Shown: positions 1 to 9,355 of the stretch, in pieces
Layout of the letters: each line of letters begins with the position of its first letter
How positions within the stretch are numbered: the stretch's first letter is position 1
DNA from: Blastocatellia bacterium
Lineage (GTDB): Bacteria > Acidobacteriota > Blastocatellia > Pyrinomonadales > Pyrinomonadaceae
Direction of reading: 5' to 3'
Assembly: GCA_016789265.1 (NCBI GenBank)
Contig: JAEUQK010000015.1
Coordinates: 44,343 to 108,342 of the forward strand
DNA length: 64,000 nucleotides
Program-made: the position numbers and the translations under genes
Notes under the pieces: model-generated
Databases searched by the model: none
The model's input: the letters and a program-made list of their open reading frames with translations, nothing else
Told to the model about the DNA's origin: nothing

Positions 1-611
<611 letters not shown>

Positions 612-749
612 CTATTGAGAATATAGATGTGTGTTAAAAACAATATTTTCGCATAGTTGCGGACAAACGACAAAAGCATTGGCATTCGCCCGCATTGCGT
701 TCGAACCGCAATCGGTGCAAAATCTCTCAGGTCCCAAATACTCACTCAT

Positions 750-2270
750 ATGATCCGAAAAGTCCTTTCGTTATCGCTCTTGACCGCAATACTCGTCTCC
801 GCAACATTCGCTCAGGCCAACCCGTCGTCTTTCTCCGGCAAACGCGTGAATCGCATCGTCGTTCGCAATGCGACGATCGTTGACGGCAGCGGAAAGCCCG
901 CGGCCGGGCCGTTCGACATCGTTATCGAAAACGGCGTATTCACCGAGATACAAAGCTTCGACCCCGTTGCGGCTAAAGAGGGAAAGGCGGCGCGGCCGAA
1001 GGCCGGCGATCTCGAGATCGACGCGACGGGCAAATACGTTTTGCCGGGGTTGATCAATCTCCACGGCCACACACAGGACGAACGCGGCGGGGTTCCGATG
1101 CCCGTCGAGTACGTTACGAAGATGTGGCTCGCATGCGGCATTACGACAGTCCGAGACGCTTGGGCAAACAAGAAGATCCTCGGCTATCGCGACCAGATAA
1201 ACGCCGGCACGCTCGTCGGACCTCGGATCTATCCTTACGGCGGCTATTACTATCCGCCCGTGCCGTCCACGCCAGAGCAGGCACGCCAGCGCGTCCGCGA
1301 CCTGAAAGCCGCCGGTTACGACGGCATCAAGCTCTACACCATCGACCGCGATCTGATGGCAGCAATGATGGACGAGGCGAAAAAGCAAGGTCTTCGCGTT
1401 ATGCATCACGTCGGTGTCGAAGAGACCAACGCGTGGGACGACATCAAATACGGCACCACGACCATCGAACATTGGTACGGCATTCCCGACGCAGCGATCG
1501 AATCCGGCCGCCAGAATTTTCCCGCCGAATATAACTACAACAACGAAGTCGATCGTTTCCGATACGCCGGTCGCCTCTGGCGTGAAGCAAACTGGGACCG
1601 CTTGATGAAAGTGCTCGACGCGATGGTCGAGGCCGGTGTCGCTTGGAACCCGACACTCGATATCTATGACGCATCGCGCGACCTGCAGCGCGCCCAAACG
1701 AATCCTGCTTTCGCCGAATATCTCCACCCGGTTTTGGAAGAATATTTTCGCCCGAACCCGGCGAACCACGGTTCGTACTTCATCGGCTGGACATCGACCG
1801 ACGAAGCGTTCTGGAAAGAGAATTACCGCATCTGGATGAAGGCTCTCTATGAGTTTGAAAAACGCGGCGGCGTTATCGGTACCGGCGACGATGCGGGCTT
1901 CATTTATCAGATGTATGGTTTTGGGCTGCTCCGCGAACTGGAACTGCATCAGGAGGCCGGATTTCATCCGCTAAAGGTCATACAGCACGCGACGAGCAAC
2001 GGTGCGAAGATACTCGGCAAGGAAGACTCGATCGGCCGTATCCGCGTCGGCTATAAGGCCGACCTGATCGTCGTGAACGGCAACCCGCTCGCCGATCTCA
2101 AAGTCCTCTACCCGACCGGTACCGAAGAGATCCGCGACGGCAAAGCGATAAAGACCGGCGGGATCGAATGGACGATCGTCGGCGGGACTCCGTATCACGT
2201 CCCGACGCTCTCCCGCGAGATCCGCGACCTCGTCGCAAAAGCACGCGCCGCCGTCCCGAAGGGCAGATAG
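750..2270 (+). CDS. secreted amidohydrolase-family protein
   Basis: A 506-residue metal-dependent hydrolase of the amidohydrolase superfamily (imidazolonepropionase/dihydroorotase-like fold). An N-terminal signal peptide (MIRKVLSLSL...ATFAQA) puts it outside the cytoplasm. The first metal motif HGH is at about residues 105-107 (LINLHGHTQ); later metal or catalytic candidates are MHHVG, TTIEHW and the Asp of GTGDDAG. The C-terminal strand region GYKADLIVVNGNPL is typical of the family's beta-sandwich. An upstream TTG at 657 keeps the frame open but ATG 750 is preferred because it begins exactly at the signal peptide. Substrate cannot be told from sequence. A second family member lies at the right end of the window. 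Confidence 0.88.
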   Translation: MIRKVLSLSLLTAILVSATFAQANPSSFSGKRVNRIVVRNATIVDGSGKPAAGPFDIVIENGVFTEIQSFDPVAAKEGKAARPKAGDLEIDATGKYVLPGLINLHGHTQDERGGVPMPVEYVTKMWLACGITTVRDAWANKKILGYRDQINAGTLVGPRIYPYGGYYYPPVPSTPEQARQRVRDLKAAGYDGIKLYTIDRDLMAAMMDEAKKQGLRVMHHVGVEETNAWDDIKYGTTTIEHWYGIPDAAIESGRQNFPAEYNYNNEVDRFRYAGRLWREANWDRLMKVLDAMVEAGVAWNPTLDIYDASRDLQRAQTNPAFAEYLHPVLEEYFRPNPANHGSYFIGWTSTDEAFWKENYRIWMKALYEFEKRGGVIGTGDDAGFIYQMYGFGLLRELELHQEAGFHPLKVIQHATSNGAKILGKEDSIGRIRVGYKADLIVVNGNPLADLKVLYPTGTEEIRDGKAIKTGGIEWTIVGGTPYHVPTLSREIRDLVAKARAAVPKGR

Positions 2271-2581
2271 CCACGCCGTTTACAGCGTGGGCCCGTCGCC
2301 AACAGATCCCTTAGCCCGCTTCAGCGGGCTTGCTCGACCTCGGCTGGCGCCAAAATAAAAAGGGCGTTAAAACGCCCTTTCAATTCATACCCGATCGAAA
2401 CCATTCTCTTTTGCCCTTTTCCTGTTTCGTGGTTGAAAAACGAAGATCGAACCACGAAGTAAGAAAATAAGAAAAGAAGAAAGCGAGAAATTCTCAATTA
2501 TCCATTGTCAATCATCCATTGCCGCCATTTGCCCGGCCCTTCGCAGCCTATAACTCTCAATTCTCAACTCTAAATTCTCAA
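2271..2581. other. 311-bp intergenic region with stacked inverted repeats
   Basis: No gene is visible. It holds several hairpins: CCACGC/GCGTGG right after the amidohydrolase stop (2272-2291), AGCCCGC/GCGGGCT (2313-2330), the terminator-like hairpin at 2358-2381, and a perfect 9-bp inverted repeat TTCGTGGTT/AACCACGAA (2426-2434 and 2450-2458). From about 2493 to 2584 the sequence is low complexity, with repeated ATTCTCAATTATC and CAATCATCCATTG words, suggesting slippage or decayed repeats. Confidence 0.6.
2357..2382. terminator. bidirectional terminator-like hairpin
   Basis: AAAGGGCGTT, a 2-nt centre, then AACGCCCTTT. On the minus strand the arm is followed by TTTTTATTTT, a better U-tract than on the plus strand, so it may serve both the YD-repeat pseudogene (minus) and the amidohydrolase (plus). 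Confidence 0.55.
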
Positions 2582-3805
2582 TTATCTTTTGCTGCCTTCG
2601 CTTTTCCAAACCGTGTTGACGTTAACGTCGAAACCCTGCGTTGTGGTCTGGGTCGCCGTCGTCCGATTATATGCCTGGTACGAATATGAACTGCTTGAAT
2701 GCGATGACGTCCGGTTTCCAACCGCATCAAACGCGTAGCTCTCATTACCATTCGTTGTATCGACAACCGACGTCAAACGATCCAGATTGTCATAACCAAA
2801 CGTCCGGTTTCGTGTCGGCTCTGTTATTCCGGCGATCTGATTTGCGTTATTGTAACCGTACTGCCGGTCAAACAGCGTTTCCGTCGCGTTTATGTCCTTT
2901 TGCCGCTTTAGCCTCGACATCCCGTCGTATTCGTAACTCGTCAACACACCATTCGGAAAGCTTCGGGAGATCAAACGATTCGCGTTGTCGTAACCGTAGG
3001 TGACGGTCGCACTGTCGGCAATGTTCGTTATCCCGCTCAAACGATCGGCGTTGTCATACGCATAAGTCGCGTAATTCGTGCCGTCGAGTTTCAACTGCGT
3101 CCGATTCGAATTCGCGTCGTAGCCGTATTCGATCACCTTTCCCCAGACGTCGGTTTCCGTCTTCAGGCGATTCCGGCTGTCTTATATGAACGCGACTGTG
3201 CCTGTGGAGTTCACGGCGGTCAGCAGACGCGACAATTCGTCATAGGTAAAGTTCACCGTCGGATCAATCTCCGTGTTCGGCGAACCGGAAACATATGTGA
3301 TCTTTTTGAGACGATTCAGCACGTCGTATTCGTAGTTGGTCACACGCCCTGCATAGTCTGTGCGTCTTGTCCTGTTCCCGACCGGATCGTATTCGAACGC
3401 CATCGTAGCCCCCGCCCTCGTCTGCGACAAAACTCGCCCGAGAGGGTCATATGTAAATATATACTCCTGATTAAGAGCATCTTACACTTTCGTCAACTGC
3501 GACCTGAGGTTGTATTCGAACTGTGTCAGTTTATTATCGGCATCGGTGATCTTGATCAGCCGGTTCAGGGCATCGTAATCGTAGGTTGTCGCACGGCCAG
3601 CGGTATCTATCCGCGTCTTAACGTTGCCAAGTTTGTCATAGGTCACACTTTCCTCCAGCCTCGCCGCACCCGAAGCCGCCGCAGGATAGATCACTCCGAA
3701 CTCCGCAGGTTCAAGTGCCGAAGGCACACAGGAAATTGGCTCGATGCGAAGCGTCGGGCACTCGCCGCAATAAATTCGATGCACACCAATGGTATGCCAG
3801 ATCAC
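2582..3805 (-). pseudogene. YD-repeat (RHS-type) protein remnant with two in-frame stops
   Basis: Three open stretches (3805-3482, 3430-3182, 3136-2582) are all in the same reading frame and translate as one continuous YD-repeat array broken only by TAA at 3482-3484 and TAA at 3182-3184. Repeats of the form YDxxGNRT and YDxLNRL recur throughout (VTYDKLGN, YDYDALNRL, FEYDPVGNR, YEYDVLNRL, YGYDANSNR, YGYDNANRL, FDAVGNRTS). Translating through the stops gives DALNQEYIFTYD and DSRNRLKTETD, normal repeat sequence, so both look like point nonsense mutations. RHS/YD proteins are normally over 1000 residues; no N-terminal portion or RHS core/toxin tip is present. It is probably a decaying fragment. 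A GTG at 3805 would be the first possible start. Confidence 0.8.
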
Positions 3806-3920
3806 AGAAATACGTAAAAAAATCGGAGAATCGCAGGCCTGAAACCGCTCGGCGGAATGTCACATCAACGTACCGAGAAACCGGCCTGATAACAAGAGGT
3901 GTTACGGATGATAAAAATAG

Positions 3921-3960
3921 AAAAAGCCCGGTGCGCTCTCCCCTTCACACCAGGCTTTTT
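3921..3960 (-). terminator. rho-independent terminator of the 4007-4624 gene
   Basis: Imperfect stem AAAAAGCC(C)GGTG ... CACC(A)GGCTTTTT, followed on the minus strand by CTATTTTTATC. It lies 46 nt beyond the stop of the secreted protein gene. Confidence 0.7.
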
Positions 3961-4006
3961 CGAAATGGCCGCCGGAAAAACCTAGAACGACCAAACTTAA
4001 ACTTTT

Positions 4007-4624
4007 TCAAAACTCTCTCGCTGGCAGCACCAGCTCTTTTTTCAACTCGATCTCGAACACCTCAGCGGTTCGGATCCTCACGTCCCGCCCTTTCTTTATC
4101 AACACGCCGCCGGTTCCCGCACCGGCACCGATCGCTGCCCCGATCGCGGTGCCATTTTCAATATCTGCCGCCGAACCGATTATCGCTCCCGCGGCGGCCG
4201 AACCTGCGATCAACAGGAACGCGAACACGCCACGCGACGGAGCCCGTAGCGGCTTTACTAAACGGCCTTCCATGGGCAACGCCGAATCGAGGTTTAGCCT
4301 GAGGCGGTCGAAGATAACTTCAAGCCTGCCGTCTGCGTTTCCAAATCCGGCCGGCGACGCCTTTTCAATTCGGCCGTCGATCCGTGTTCCGACGGGTATC
4401 ACGACTGCGCCGCGGTTCGAGACCGCTTCGGCGATCGTTACGAAGAACGTGTCGTTCACCGACGCCGCTCTCGAATTGATCTCGGTGTCCATCTTTACGC
4501 GAAAGCGTTTCCCCGCAGGCAGCGTGTAGATGGAATCGGGCTGTGCCGTTGCCACCAAAGAAGAGCTGAGAAAGATCAAAGTCGAAACCGCGAAGACTTT
4601 GGTGCTTGAAATGATGGAACTCAT
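4007..4624 (-). CDS. secreted glycine-zipper protein (paralogue of 58696-59412)
   Basis: A 205-residue exported protein of unknown function. After a signal peptide ending around SLVATAQ it carries a beta-rich domain (YTLPAGKRFRVKM, TFFVTIAEAV, GAVVIPVGTRIDGRI), then a glycine-rich hydrophobic zipper (IGSAADIENGTAIGAAIGAG region) and a conserved end (FEIELKKELVLP). The same order and many identical residues occur in the protein at 58696, so the two are paralogues. ATG 4624 is chosen over an upstream in-frame codon because GGAGG lies 8 nt before it and the signal peptide begins there. The leader contains a 10-bp perfect hairpin. The zipper suggests membrane association; this is inference. Confidence 0.75.
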   Translation of the reverse strand: MSSIISSTKVFAVSTLIFLSSSLVATAQPDSIYTLPAGKRFRVKMDTEINSRAASVNDTFFVTIAEAVSNRGAVVIPVGTRIDGRIEKASPAGFGNADGRLEVIFDRLRLNLDSALPMEGRLVKPLRAPSRGVFAFLLIAGSAAAGAIIGSAADIENGTAIGAAIGAGAGTGGVLIKKGRDVRIRTAEVFEIELKKELVLPAREF

Positions 4625-4638
4625 GTTCTGACCTCCAT

Positions 4639-4669
4639 CTTCGCGGATATTCAAACGACATCCGCGAAG
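4639..4669 (-). promoter_or_regulatory. 10-bp inverted repeat just upstream of the ribosome-binding site
   Basis: CTTCGCGGAT (4639-4648) and ATCCGCGAAG (4660-4669) form a perfect stem with an 11-nt loop, directly before the GGAGG of the 4624 start. It could be an mRNA hairpin that affects translation or a protein-binding site. Confidence 0.4.
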
Positions 4670-4740
4670 CGTATTTGCAAGGTTTATGCCAGTAGGGCCT
4701 GGCGCCTTCTAAGTGTTTGAAATACTTGTAGTTAGCTAAA

Positions 4741-4762
4741 AGCCCGGCCAAAAAGGCCGGAC
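4741..4762 (-). terminator. terminator of the 4824-5393 gene
   Basis: CCGGCC, a 5-nt A/T loop, then GGCCGG (4744-4760), followed on the minus strand by GCTTTTAG. It lies about 60 nt beyond the stop codon of the upstream minus-strand gene. Confidence 0.6.
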
Positions 4763-4823
4763 CTTCAACCCTAAACCGCTTACCGTATCGTTTATGGGAT
4801 GCACGAAATCGGGCGTGAGTGGC

Positions 4824-5393
4824 TTATTGCAGGATCGGGTGCGAACCGCCTTGACTGTGGTCCTTGGTCGATTCGTAGCGGCGGCGGTCGTTGTGATAGA
4901 GGATCAGATGTTCGCCCTCATATCTGACGACATCCGAGACGCGGTTAAAGTCTTTAGTGTGTTCGGCTATGACAAACGAACACGGGCTGTTTGAAATGAC
5001 CATTCCGGCTGCGTAAATATATCCACCCTGGTCATATACCGAACCGGCGTATTGTGCCGCCCCGACCGCGATATCCGGTGAATAAACGCCATCTGCGTTC
5101 TTTTGCCGGTCAGCTTTGCCGATAAAGATCGTGTAGTCGGAATAATTCAACTTCCGGCGATAGCCGTTCTTTCGGGCAACGGCAAACAGGTCGTCGAGCC
5201 CCTTGTCGATCGCGTCGAGCATTTGCCGAGATGGTTTTTTCACCGCAAGGACATTGGCACCGTCGGGCGTGGTCGCGCTGAAGGCGAAGCGGTCGCCGGT
5301 AATACGCTGGGCCTTGGCCACAACGCTTGATTGTGCGGCAACGCTAAATGCGAAAATGGTCGCGAGCAATATGAATAATATAAATCGTTTCAT
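4824..5393 (-). CDS. secreted hypothetical protein
   Basis: A 189-residue protein whose function I do not recognise. It begins MKRFILFILLATIFAFSVAAQ, a clear signal peptide. The mature part has alternating hydrophobic and charged segments with a Tyr/Gly-rich stretch (AGSVYDQGGYIYAAG) and one His/Cys-bearing segment near the end (SPCSFVIAEHTKDF). ATG 5393 is chosen with a GGGGGA element upstream; a GTG 21 nt earlier is in frame. Its own hairpin terminator at 4741-4762 suggests it is a single-gene unit, although the penicillin-acylase gene ends only 51 nt upstream. Confidence 0.65.
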   Translation of the reverse strand: MKRFILFILLATIFAFSVAAQSSVVAKAQRITGDRFAFSATTPDGANVLAVKKPSRQMLDAIDKGLDDLFAVARKNGYRRKLNYSDYTIFIGKADRQKNADGVYSPDIAVGAAQYAGSVYDQGGYIYAAGMVISNSPCSFVIAEHTKDFNRVSDVVRYEGEHLILYHNDRRRYESTKDHSQGGSHPILQ

Positions 5394-5444
5394 TTTGATT
5401 CCCCCATTTTTCACACAGCAATCTGAGTACCAATACCTGTCCGG

Positions 5445-7634
5445 TCAATTCCCGGGCTTATAAGTCCGCTCGGTATGACCGGTCAGCTGTGAAGGATAAA
5501 AATAGACCTCGCGGAGGTTTCCGGTGCTGTAGCGCTCGGCCTGGTCATTGAAATGTTTCGACTTGGGGTCACCGCTTTCGCCGCCCGCCGTTACGGCCTT
5601 TGCACGGACCGTTTTTCCGAATTCAACGACCGCGACAAAGCTGTTTCCGCTGGTGCCATACCATTTTTTCGAACCGCGAAAAGGCCTCGCACCGAACGAA
5701 GCAAGCGAACCCCAGTTTCCGGATGTGAAACCGACCGGAATGCTAGGTGCGACATCGCTGAACGGATGCACTATTTCAGGCGAGATACGTTGGAAACGGT
5801 TGATCTCTCCCCAAGGTGTCTGCCATTTACCGAAATCCGAAGTCAGTTTGTCGGTTGCGGTGGACAAGGCCTCTAACAACTGGAAAGGGGTCGCTTTTTT
5901 CGAAATAAAATCTTCAGGAGACATTCCGGACTTTCGGCCCTCGGCGGCCACCTTGCGAACGAGGTTATCCGCCCAGAACACGGCAAGCGACGTAGGCACC
6001 GACTCGGTTGACCATCTTAGGTCCCACGAGCGAAGGACGTCGATCTGGCCGGAAAGTTTGGACTTTAGCGGATCAGCTGCAGACAAACCGTCCCAGGCCT
6101 TTATCAACGCCGGAAGCGTTCTTTCAAACCAGGGAAGATAGCTGTCGTATGCCGCCGCTTTCAGCGATTCCAAGGTAAAGTCCTTCTTGTTTTGGAGGAC
6201 CAAGACAGCGTGGCGGCCGCGGGCACTTTCCTCGCCGCTGTCCACATACTTTGGGTAATCGGACTGTTTCAGGCTGCCCGATCCCGCAGCGGACCACGGC
6301 CAGTCGTTACTGTTATAGACCCAGCCACTTGCTGGATTCTTAAGGTTCGGCAATTCATTGAACGACATTATCCCTTTCCAATCGGACGCGGGGTCGCTCC
6401 CGTCTACAGGCTCGGTCCAGTCGAATTTTGGATCCCGCCTAGGCACAAAGTTCGGATGGAAGTATGAAATGTTGCCTTCGGCATCAGCGTAGAGCGTAGC
6501 GTTCGATGAATTAGCCTGCAAAGCCATCACCTGTTTGAACTCGGTGTAATTTTTGGCTTTCGTGCGGCCGTATGATTGCATCAGCGCTTCGACCGGCTTG
6601 TTCATCAAACCGATACTGACCCATTTGTCCTTTTCAGACCGTATGATCGGACCATGATGTGTATGAAACGTTGCGAACGAGCGTTCCGAAGTGCCTTGAC
6701 CAGTCTTGACCACAACCTTGATCGTCTTTACCGTCACTGGGCGCTCGTCAGAGCCGTGTTTGTAAAAGTAACGATCCCCGTTCTTGACGACGGTTTCTTG
6801 GAACTCGTCGATAGCATCGACAGCGCTCGAGGTGTGCATCCATCCGAGGCGTTCATTAAAGCCTTGGTAGATGAAGAACTGACCCCACGTTACCGCGCCA
6901 TAGGCATTTAGTCCTTGCTTGCTCGTCATCTGCAGTTCGGAGCGAAAGTAGAACGACGTGTGCGGGTTGATCAGCAGCAGCGCGTTCTTATTTACGGTGT
7001 TGACCGGGGCGATCGCAATGCCGTTCGAACCTGTTGGTTCAGCCAAAGGATCACGTTCGACCGGCATTGCGTAGGCCATCGCATCGTCCTCGTAAAAGGC
7101 GCGAAGCTGGCGGAGGTCTATACTCTCGATGTCTCCGCCAATACTGCCCTCTGTAAAGCTGAGGGCCATCCATGGCTCGAACCTGGTGATGACGCGAGGC
7201 TTAACGTTAGGATGTTTCGACAAGTAAAAATTCAATCCGTCTGCCCAAGCGGTCATCAATTGCTTCAGCCAAATGGGACTTTTTGCGTAATGAGCCTTTA
7301 GGCCTTCGGGATCGATAAACAGCCGTTGCCGAAGGTCGCTCCATATCGCAGACTCACCTTCGGCCTCAGCCATTCGGCCAAGCGAATTAAGGTAATTTGT
7401 CTCGATGCGATTAAAATCGTCCTCCGCCTGTGCGTAGATCATGCCGAAAACGGCGTCAGCATCGGACTTGCCCGAAACATGCGCAATGCCCCAATCGTCA
7501 CGAGTGATCGTCACATTCTGAACATGCGCGGCCCAGCGCCGCTGTTCAACGCTTTGGGCTGATACCGCCAGGTAAGAAAAAAGGAAAATGACGAAGTATG
7601 TAAGGCCTGTCAGGCGGAAGATGGGTTGCTTCAT
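5445..7634 (-). CDS. penicillin acylase family (S45, Ntn-hydrolase) protein
   Basis: A 729-residue secreted N-terminal-nucleophile hydrolase of the penicillin amidase/acylase family, which includes acyl-homoserine-lactone acylases. A signal peptide (TYFVIFLFSYLAVSAQ) is followed by the alpha-chain signature VTITRDDWGIAHV. The nucleophile after autocleavage would be Ser at about 203 in PTGSNGIAIAP, and the beta chain then continues with LLLINPHT. FTSGNWGS and GGESGDPKSKHFNDQ near the end match the family's C-terminal motifs. Length is in the usual 700-850 range. It could degrade acyl amides or quorum signals; the substrate cannot be predicted. Confidence 0.9.
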   Translation of the reverse strand: MKQPIFRLTGLTYFVIFLFSYLAVSAQSVEQRRWAAHVQNVTITRDDWGIAHVSGKSDADAVFGMIYAQAEDDFNRIETNYLNSLGRMAEAEGESAIWSDLRQRLFIDPEGLKAHYAKSPIWLKQLMTAWADGLNFYLSKHPNVKPRVITRFEPWMALSFTEGSIGGDIESIDLRQLRAFYEDDAMAYAMPVERDPLAEPTGSNGIAIAPVNTVNKNALLLINPHTSFYFRSELQMTSKQGLNAYGAVTWGQFFIYQGFNERLGWMHTSSAVDAIDEFQETVVKNGDRYFYKHGSDERPVTVKTIKVVVKTGQGTSERSFATFHTHHGPIIRSEKDKWVSIGLMNKPVEALMQSYGRTKAKNYTEFKQVMALQANSSNATLYADAEGNISYFHPNFVPRRDPKFDWTEPVDGSDPASDWKGIMSFNELPNLKNPASGWVYNSNDWPWSAAGSGSLKQSDYPKYVDSGEESARGRHAVLVLQNKKDFTLESLKAAAYDSYLPWFERTLPALIKAWDGLSAADPLKSKLSGQIDVLRSWDLRWSTESVPTSLAVFWADNLVRKVAAEGRKSGMSPEDFISKKATPFQLLEALSTATDKLTSDFGKWQTPWGEINRFQRISPEIVHPFSDVAPSIPVGFTSGNWGSLASFGARPFRGSKKWYGTSGNSFVAVVEFGKTVRAKAVTAGGESGDPKSKHFNDQAERYSTGNLREVYFYPSQLTGHTERTYKPGN

Positions 7635-7663
7635 TTGTATGCGTGCGAAAAGAAGGAAAAGAA

Positions 7664-7750
7664 TGGTGCTGAGGGCGGGAATCGAACCCGCACGCCCCTA
7701 AGGACACGGGATTTTAAGTCCCGGGCGTCTACCAATTCCGCCACCCCAGC
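7664..7750 (-). tRNA. tRNA-Leu (anticodon TAA)
   Basis: The minus strand folds as a long-variable-arm tRNA. Acceptor GCTGGGG pairs with CCTCAGC, followed by discriminator A and an encoded CCA (7666-7664). The D-arm contains GGCGGAATTGGTAGACGC, typical of tRNA-Leu, the anticodon loop is CTTAAAA with TAA at positions 34-36, and the T-arm is GCGGG-TTCGATT-CCCGC. It reads UUA/UUG codons. Confidence 0.93.
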
Positions 7751-7872
7751 ACGTAACTGAAGATTATCACGAGTCATTTCGCTATCAAAAGACGTCTGCT
7801 CAAGCATCACGATCTAACCCCTTGGTTCCGGCTATGTTATCATTGCCGCAGAATCTCTTGTTTTCCAAAGTT

Positions 7873-8349
7873 ATGGAAAAGCTGACCTGGATCGTTTGGC
7901 TTATTCTTGGCGTGATGTTGATCGTCGCCGAGACGTTTACGCTTGGGTTTGTGCTCCTTTGGTTTGGTATCGGAGCATTTGCCGCGGCACTCGCGGGCTT
8001 TTTTGAGGTAGGTTTGCTGTGGCAATTTGTTATCTTTGCGGCCGTCTCGATCGCGCTCACGGCGATGTCGCGAACGATCTTTTCTAATTATCTTGCTCAC
8101 CGCGACGAAGACACGGTCAAAATGGGCATAGATTCACTGCCGGGTCAGATCGGAACGGTCTCAGTGGGAAGCACAGGTGCACTTAACGAAGGTGCAGTTA
8201 AGGTCTATGGCTCAACGTGGACTGCTTTTCCTGTAGACAGCGATACTAAGTTGATCGAGGGCGAAAAGGTTGAGGTCGTTAGTGTGAAAGGGTCGTCTAT
8301 ATTTGTTAGGCCGGTGGTTAAGGAACTGCCGGGTTGGCGTGGCGACTAA
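7873..8349 (+). CDS. NfeD-like membrane protein
   Basis: A 158-residue short NfeD-family protein. Three hydrophobic segments occupy about residues 1-75 (WIVWLILGVMLIVAETFTLG, FGIGAFAAALAGFF, LWQFVIFAAVSIAL), followed by an OB-fold domain (GQIGTVSVGSTGALNEGAVKVYG, KLIEGEKVEVVSV). NfeD proteins usually pair with stomatin/SPFH proteins; none is adjacent here. ATG 7873 is the first residue of the usual family start; earlier ATGs at 7822 and 7834 are in frame. Its stop overlaps the stop of the convergent phosphatase gene by 4 nt. Confidence 0.85.
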   Translation: MEKLTWIVWLILGVMLIVAETFTLGFVLLWFGIGAFAAALAGFFEVGLLWQFVIFAAVSIALTAMSRTIFSNYLAHRDEDTVKMGIDSLPGQIGTVSVGSTGALNEGAVKVYGSTWTAFPVDSDTKLIEGEKVEVVSVKGSSIFVRPVVKELPGWRGD

Positions 8350-9296
8350 ACTATCTCAGCGGTGTCGTCTTCATCGAGATCCTGGTCAGCCGTGTCGTGA
8401 ATATTCCCCAGATCGATAAGTTCCAACTGAACATCTTCACCTTCCGGTTCTGGTAGGCCGTCGCCCGTAAGCTTTGCGATTATGACCGTGATATTGTCCT
8501 CGCCGCCATTCTCGTTTGCTTCTTTTACCAATTCAGCACAGGCTTGTTCAAGTGTTTGGACGTTTTCAGTGACGATCCGCTGCATGCTTGCCGCGCTAAC
8601 CTTGTTGGAAAGACCGTCGCTGCAGAGAAGGACAACGTCGTCACGGCTGGGGCTCAGCCGAGCAGAGACCGGGTAGATCTCGTTCTGTGCCCCGAGCGCT
8701 TGAAGTATCACGTTCTTCAGCGTATGTGTCTCCGCTTCTTCCGGCGAGATCTGCTGTGCATCGATAAGCTGTTGAACCAGCGATTGGTCCTTCGTGATCT
8801 GGTAGATCCGTTCGTTGCGAATAAGGTAGGCACGGCTGTCACCCACCTGGATTATATCTACACCTCGCGGCGTCAATCCCAATCCGGTGAACGTCGCTCC
8901 CATGCCTTGAAACTGTGGGTCTGATCGGCCTTGCTGATGTACCAAATAGTTCGCGTAAACGGTGGCATTATAAAGCTTCGCGATGAGGTTATAATCCATC
9001 GCTTCAGGTGTAAGGGTTTCCTCGATGTCTTCGTGAAGCAGTTTCTCGCAGACGCTCTCAACAGCCAACTTGCTCGCAACCTCGCCTGCAAGTGCCCCGC
9101 CCATGCCATCTGAGACCGCAAGCACGATACCGTTATCGTCCACGTCGAACGTCTGAGATTCGATCACGAACTCGCCGCTGTCCTGCGAGCTGGTCCATGC
9201 CCGCGAGCGAGCGATATTCAGTAGGAGGTAATTATCTTCGTTGCCGCGGCGAACGCGGCCTACATGCGAAGTTGCGTGTATCTCGGCAGTGAACAT
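8346..9296 (-). CDS. PP2C-family serine/threonine phosphatase
   Basis: A 316-residue PPM/PP2C protein phosphatase of the bacterial Stp type, expected to reverse Ser/Thr kinase signalling in the cytoplasm. Metal- and phosphate-binding motifs are visible in order: RRGNEDN near residue 20, VSDGMGGALAGEVAS, GDSRAYLIR, LLCSDGLSNKV and GGEDNITVIIA. No transmembrane segment is seen. A roughly 45-residue acidic tail (from about LPEPEGEDVQLELID to the DEDDTAEIV end) follows the catalytic domain and is not part of the core fold. No kinase gene is adjacent. Confidence 0.93.
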   Translation of the reverse strand: MFTAEIHATSHVGRVRRGNEDNYLLLNIARSRAWTSSQDSGEFVIESQTFDVDDNGIVLAVSDGMGGALAGEVASKLAVESVCEKLLHEDIEETLTPEAMDYNLIAKLYNATVYANYLVHQQGRSDPQFQGMGATFTGLGLTPRGVDIIQVGDSRAYLIRNERIYQITKDQSLVQQLIDAQQISPEEAETHTLKNVILQALGAQNEIYPVSARLSPSRDDVVLLCSDGLSNKVSAASMQRIVTENVQTLEQACAELVKEANENGGEDNITVIIAKLTGDGLPEPEGEDVQLELIDLGNIHDTADQDLDEDDTAEIV

Positions 9297-9355
9297 ATTT
9301 ATCGCAGTTCGGACTAAGGTACTATTAGTGAGGCGTTTGTACCAAATGCTCCGGA

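Noticed and set aside
771..1967. 398-codon open frame on the minus strand
   Set aside because: It is antisense to the amidohydrolase, whose motifs and signal peptide are clear; its translation shows no recognisable domain.
2582..3805. Active RHS toxin
   Set aside because: Two stops, no N-terminal delivery domain and no toxin tip or immunity gene are seen.
3715..4302. 195-codon plus-strand ORF over the secreted-protein gene
   Set aside because: Arg/Ser/Pro-rich shadow crossing a terminator and two minus-strand genes; no motif.
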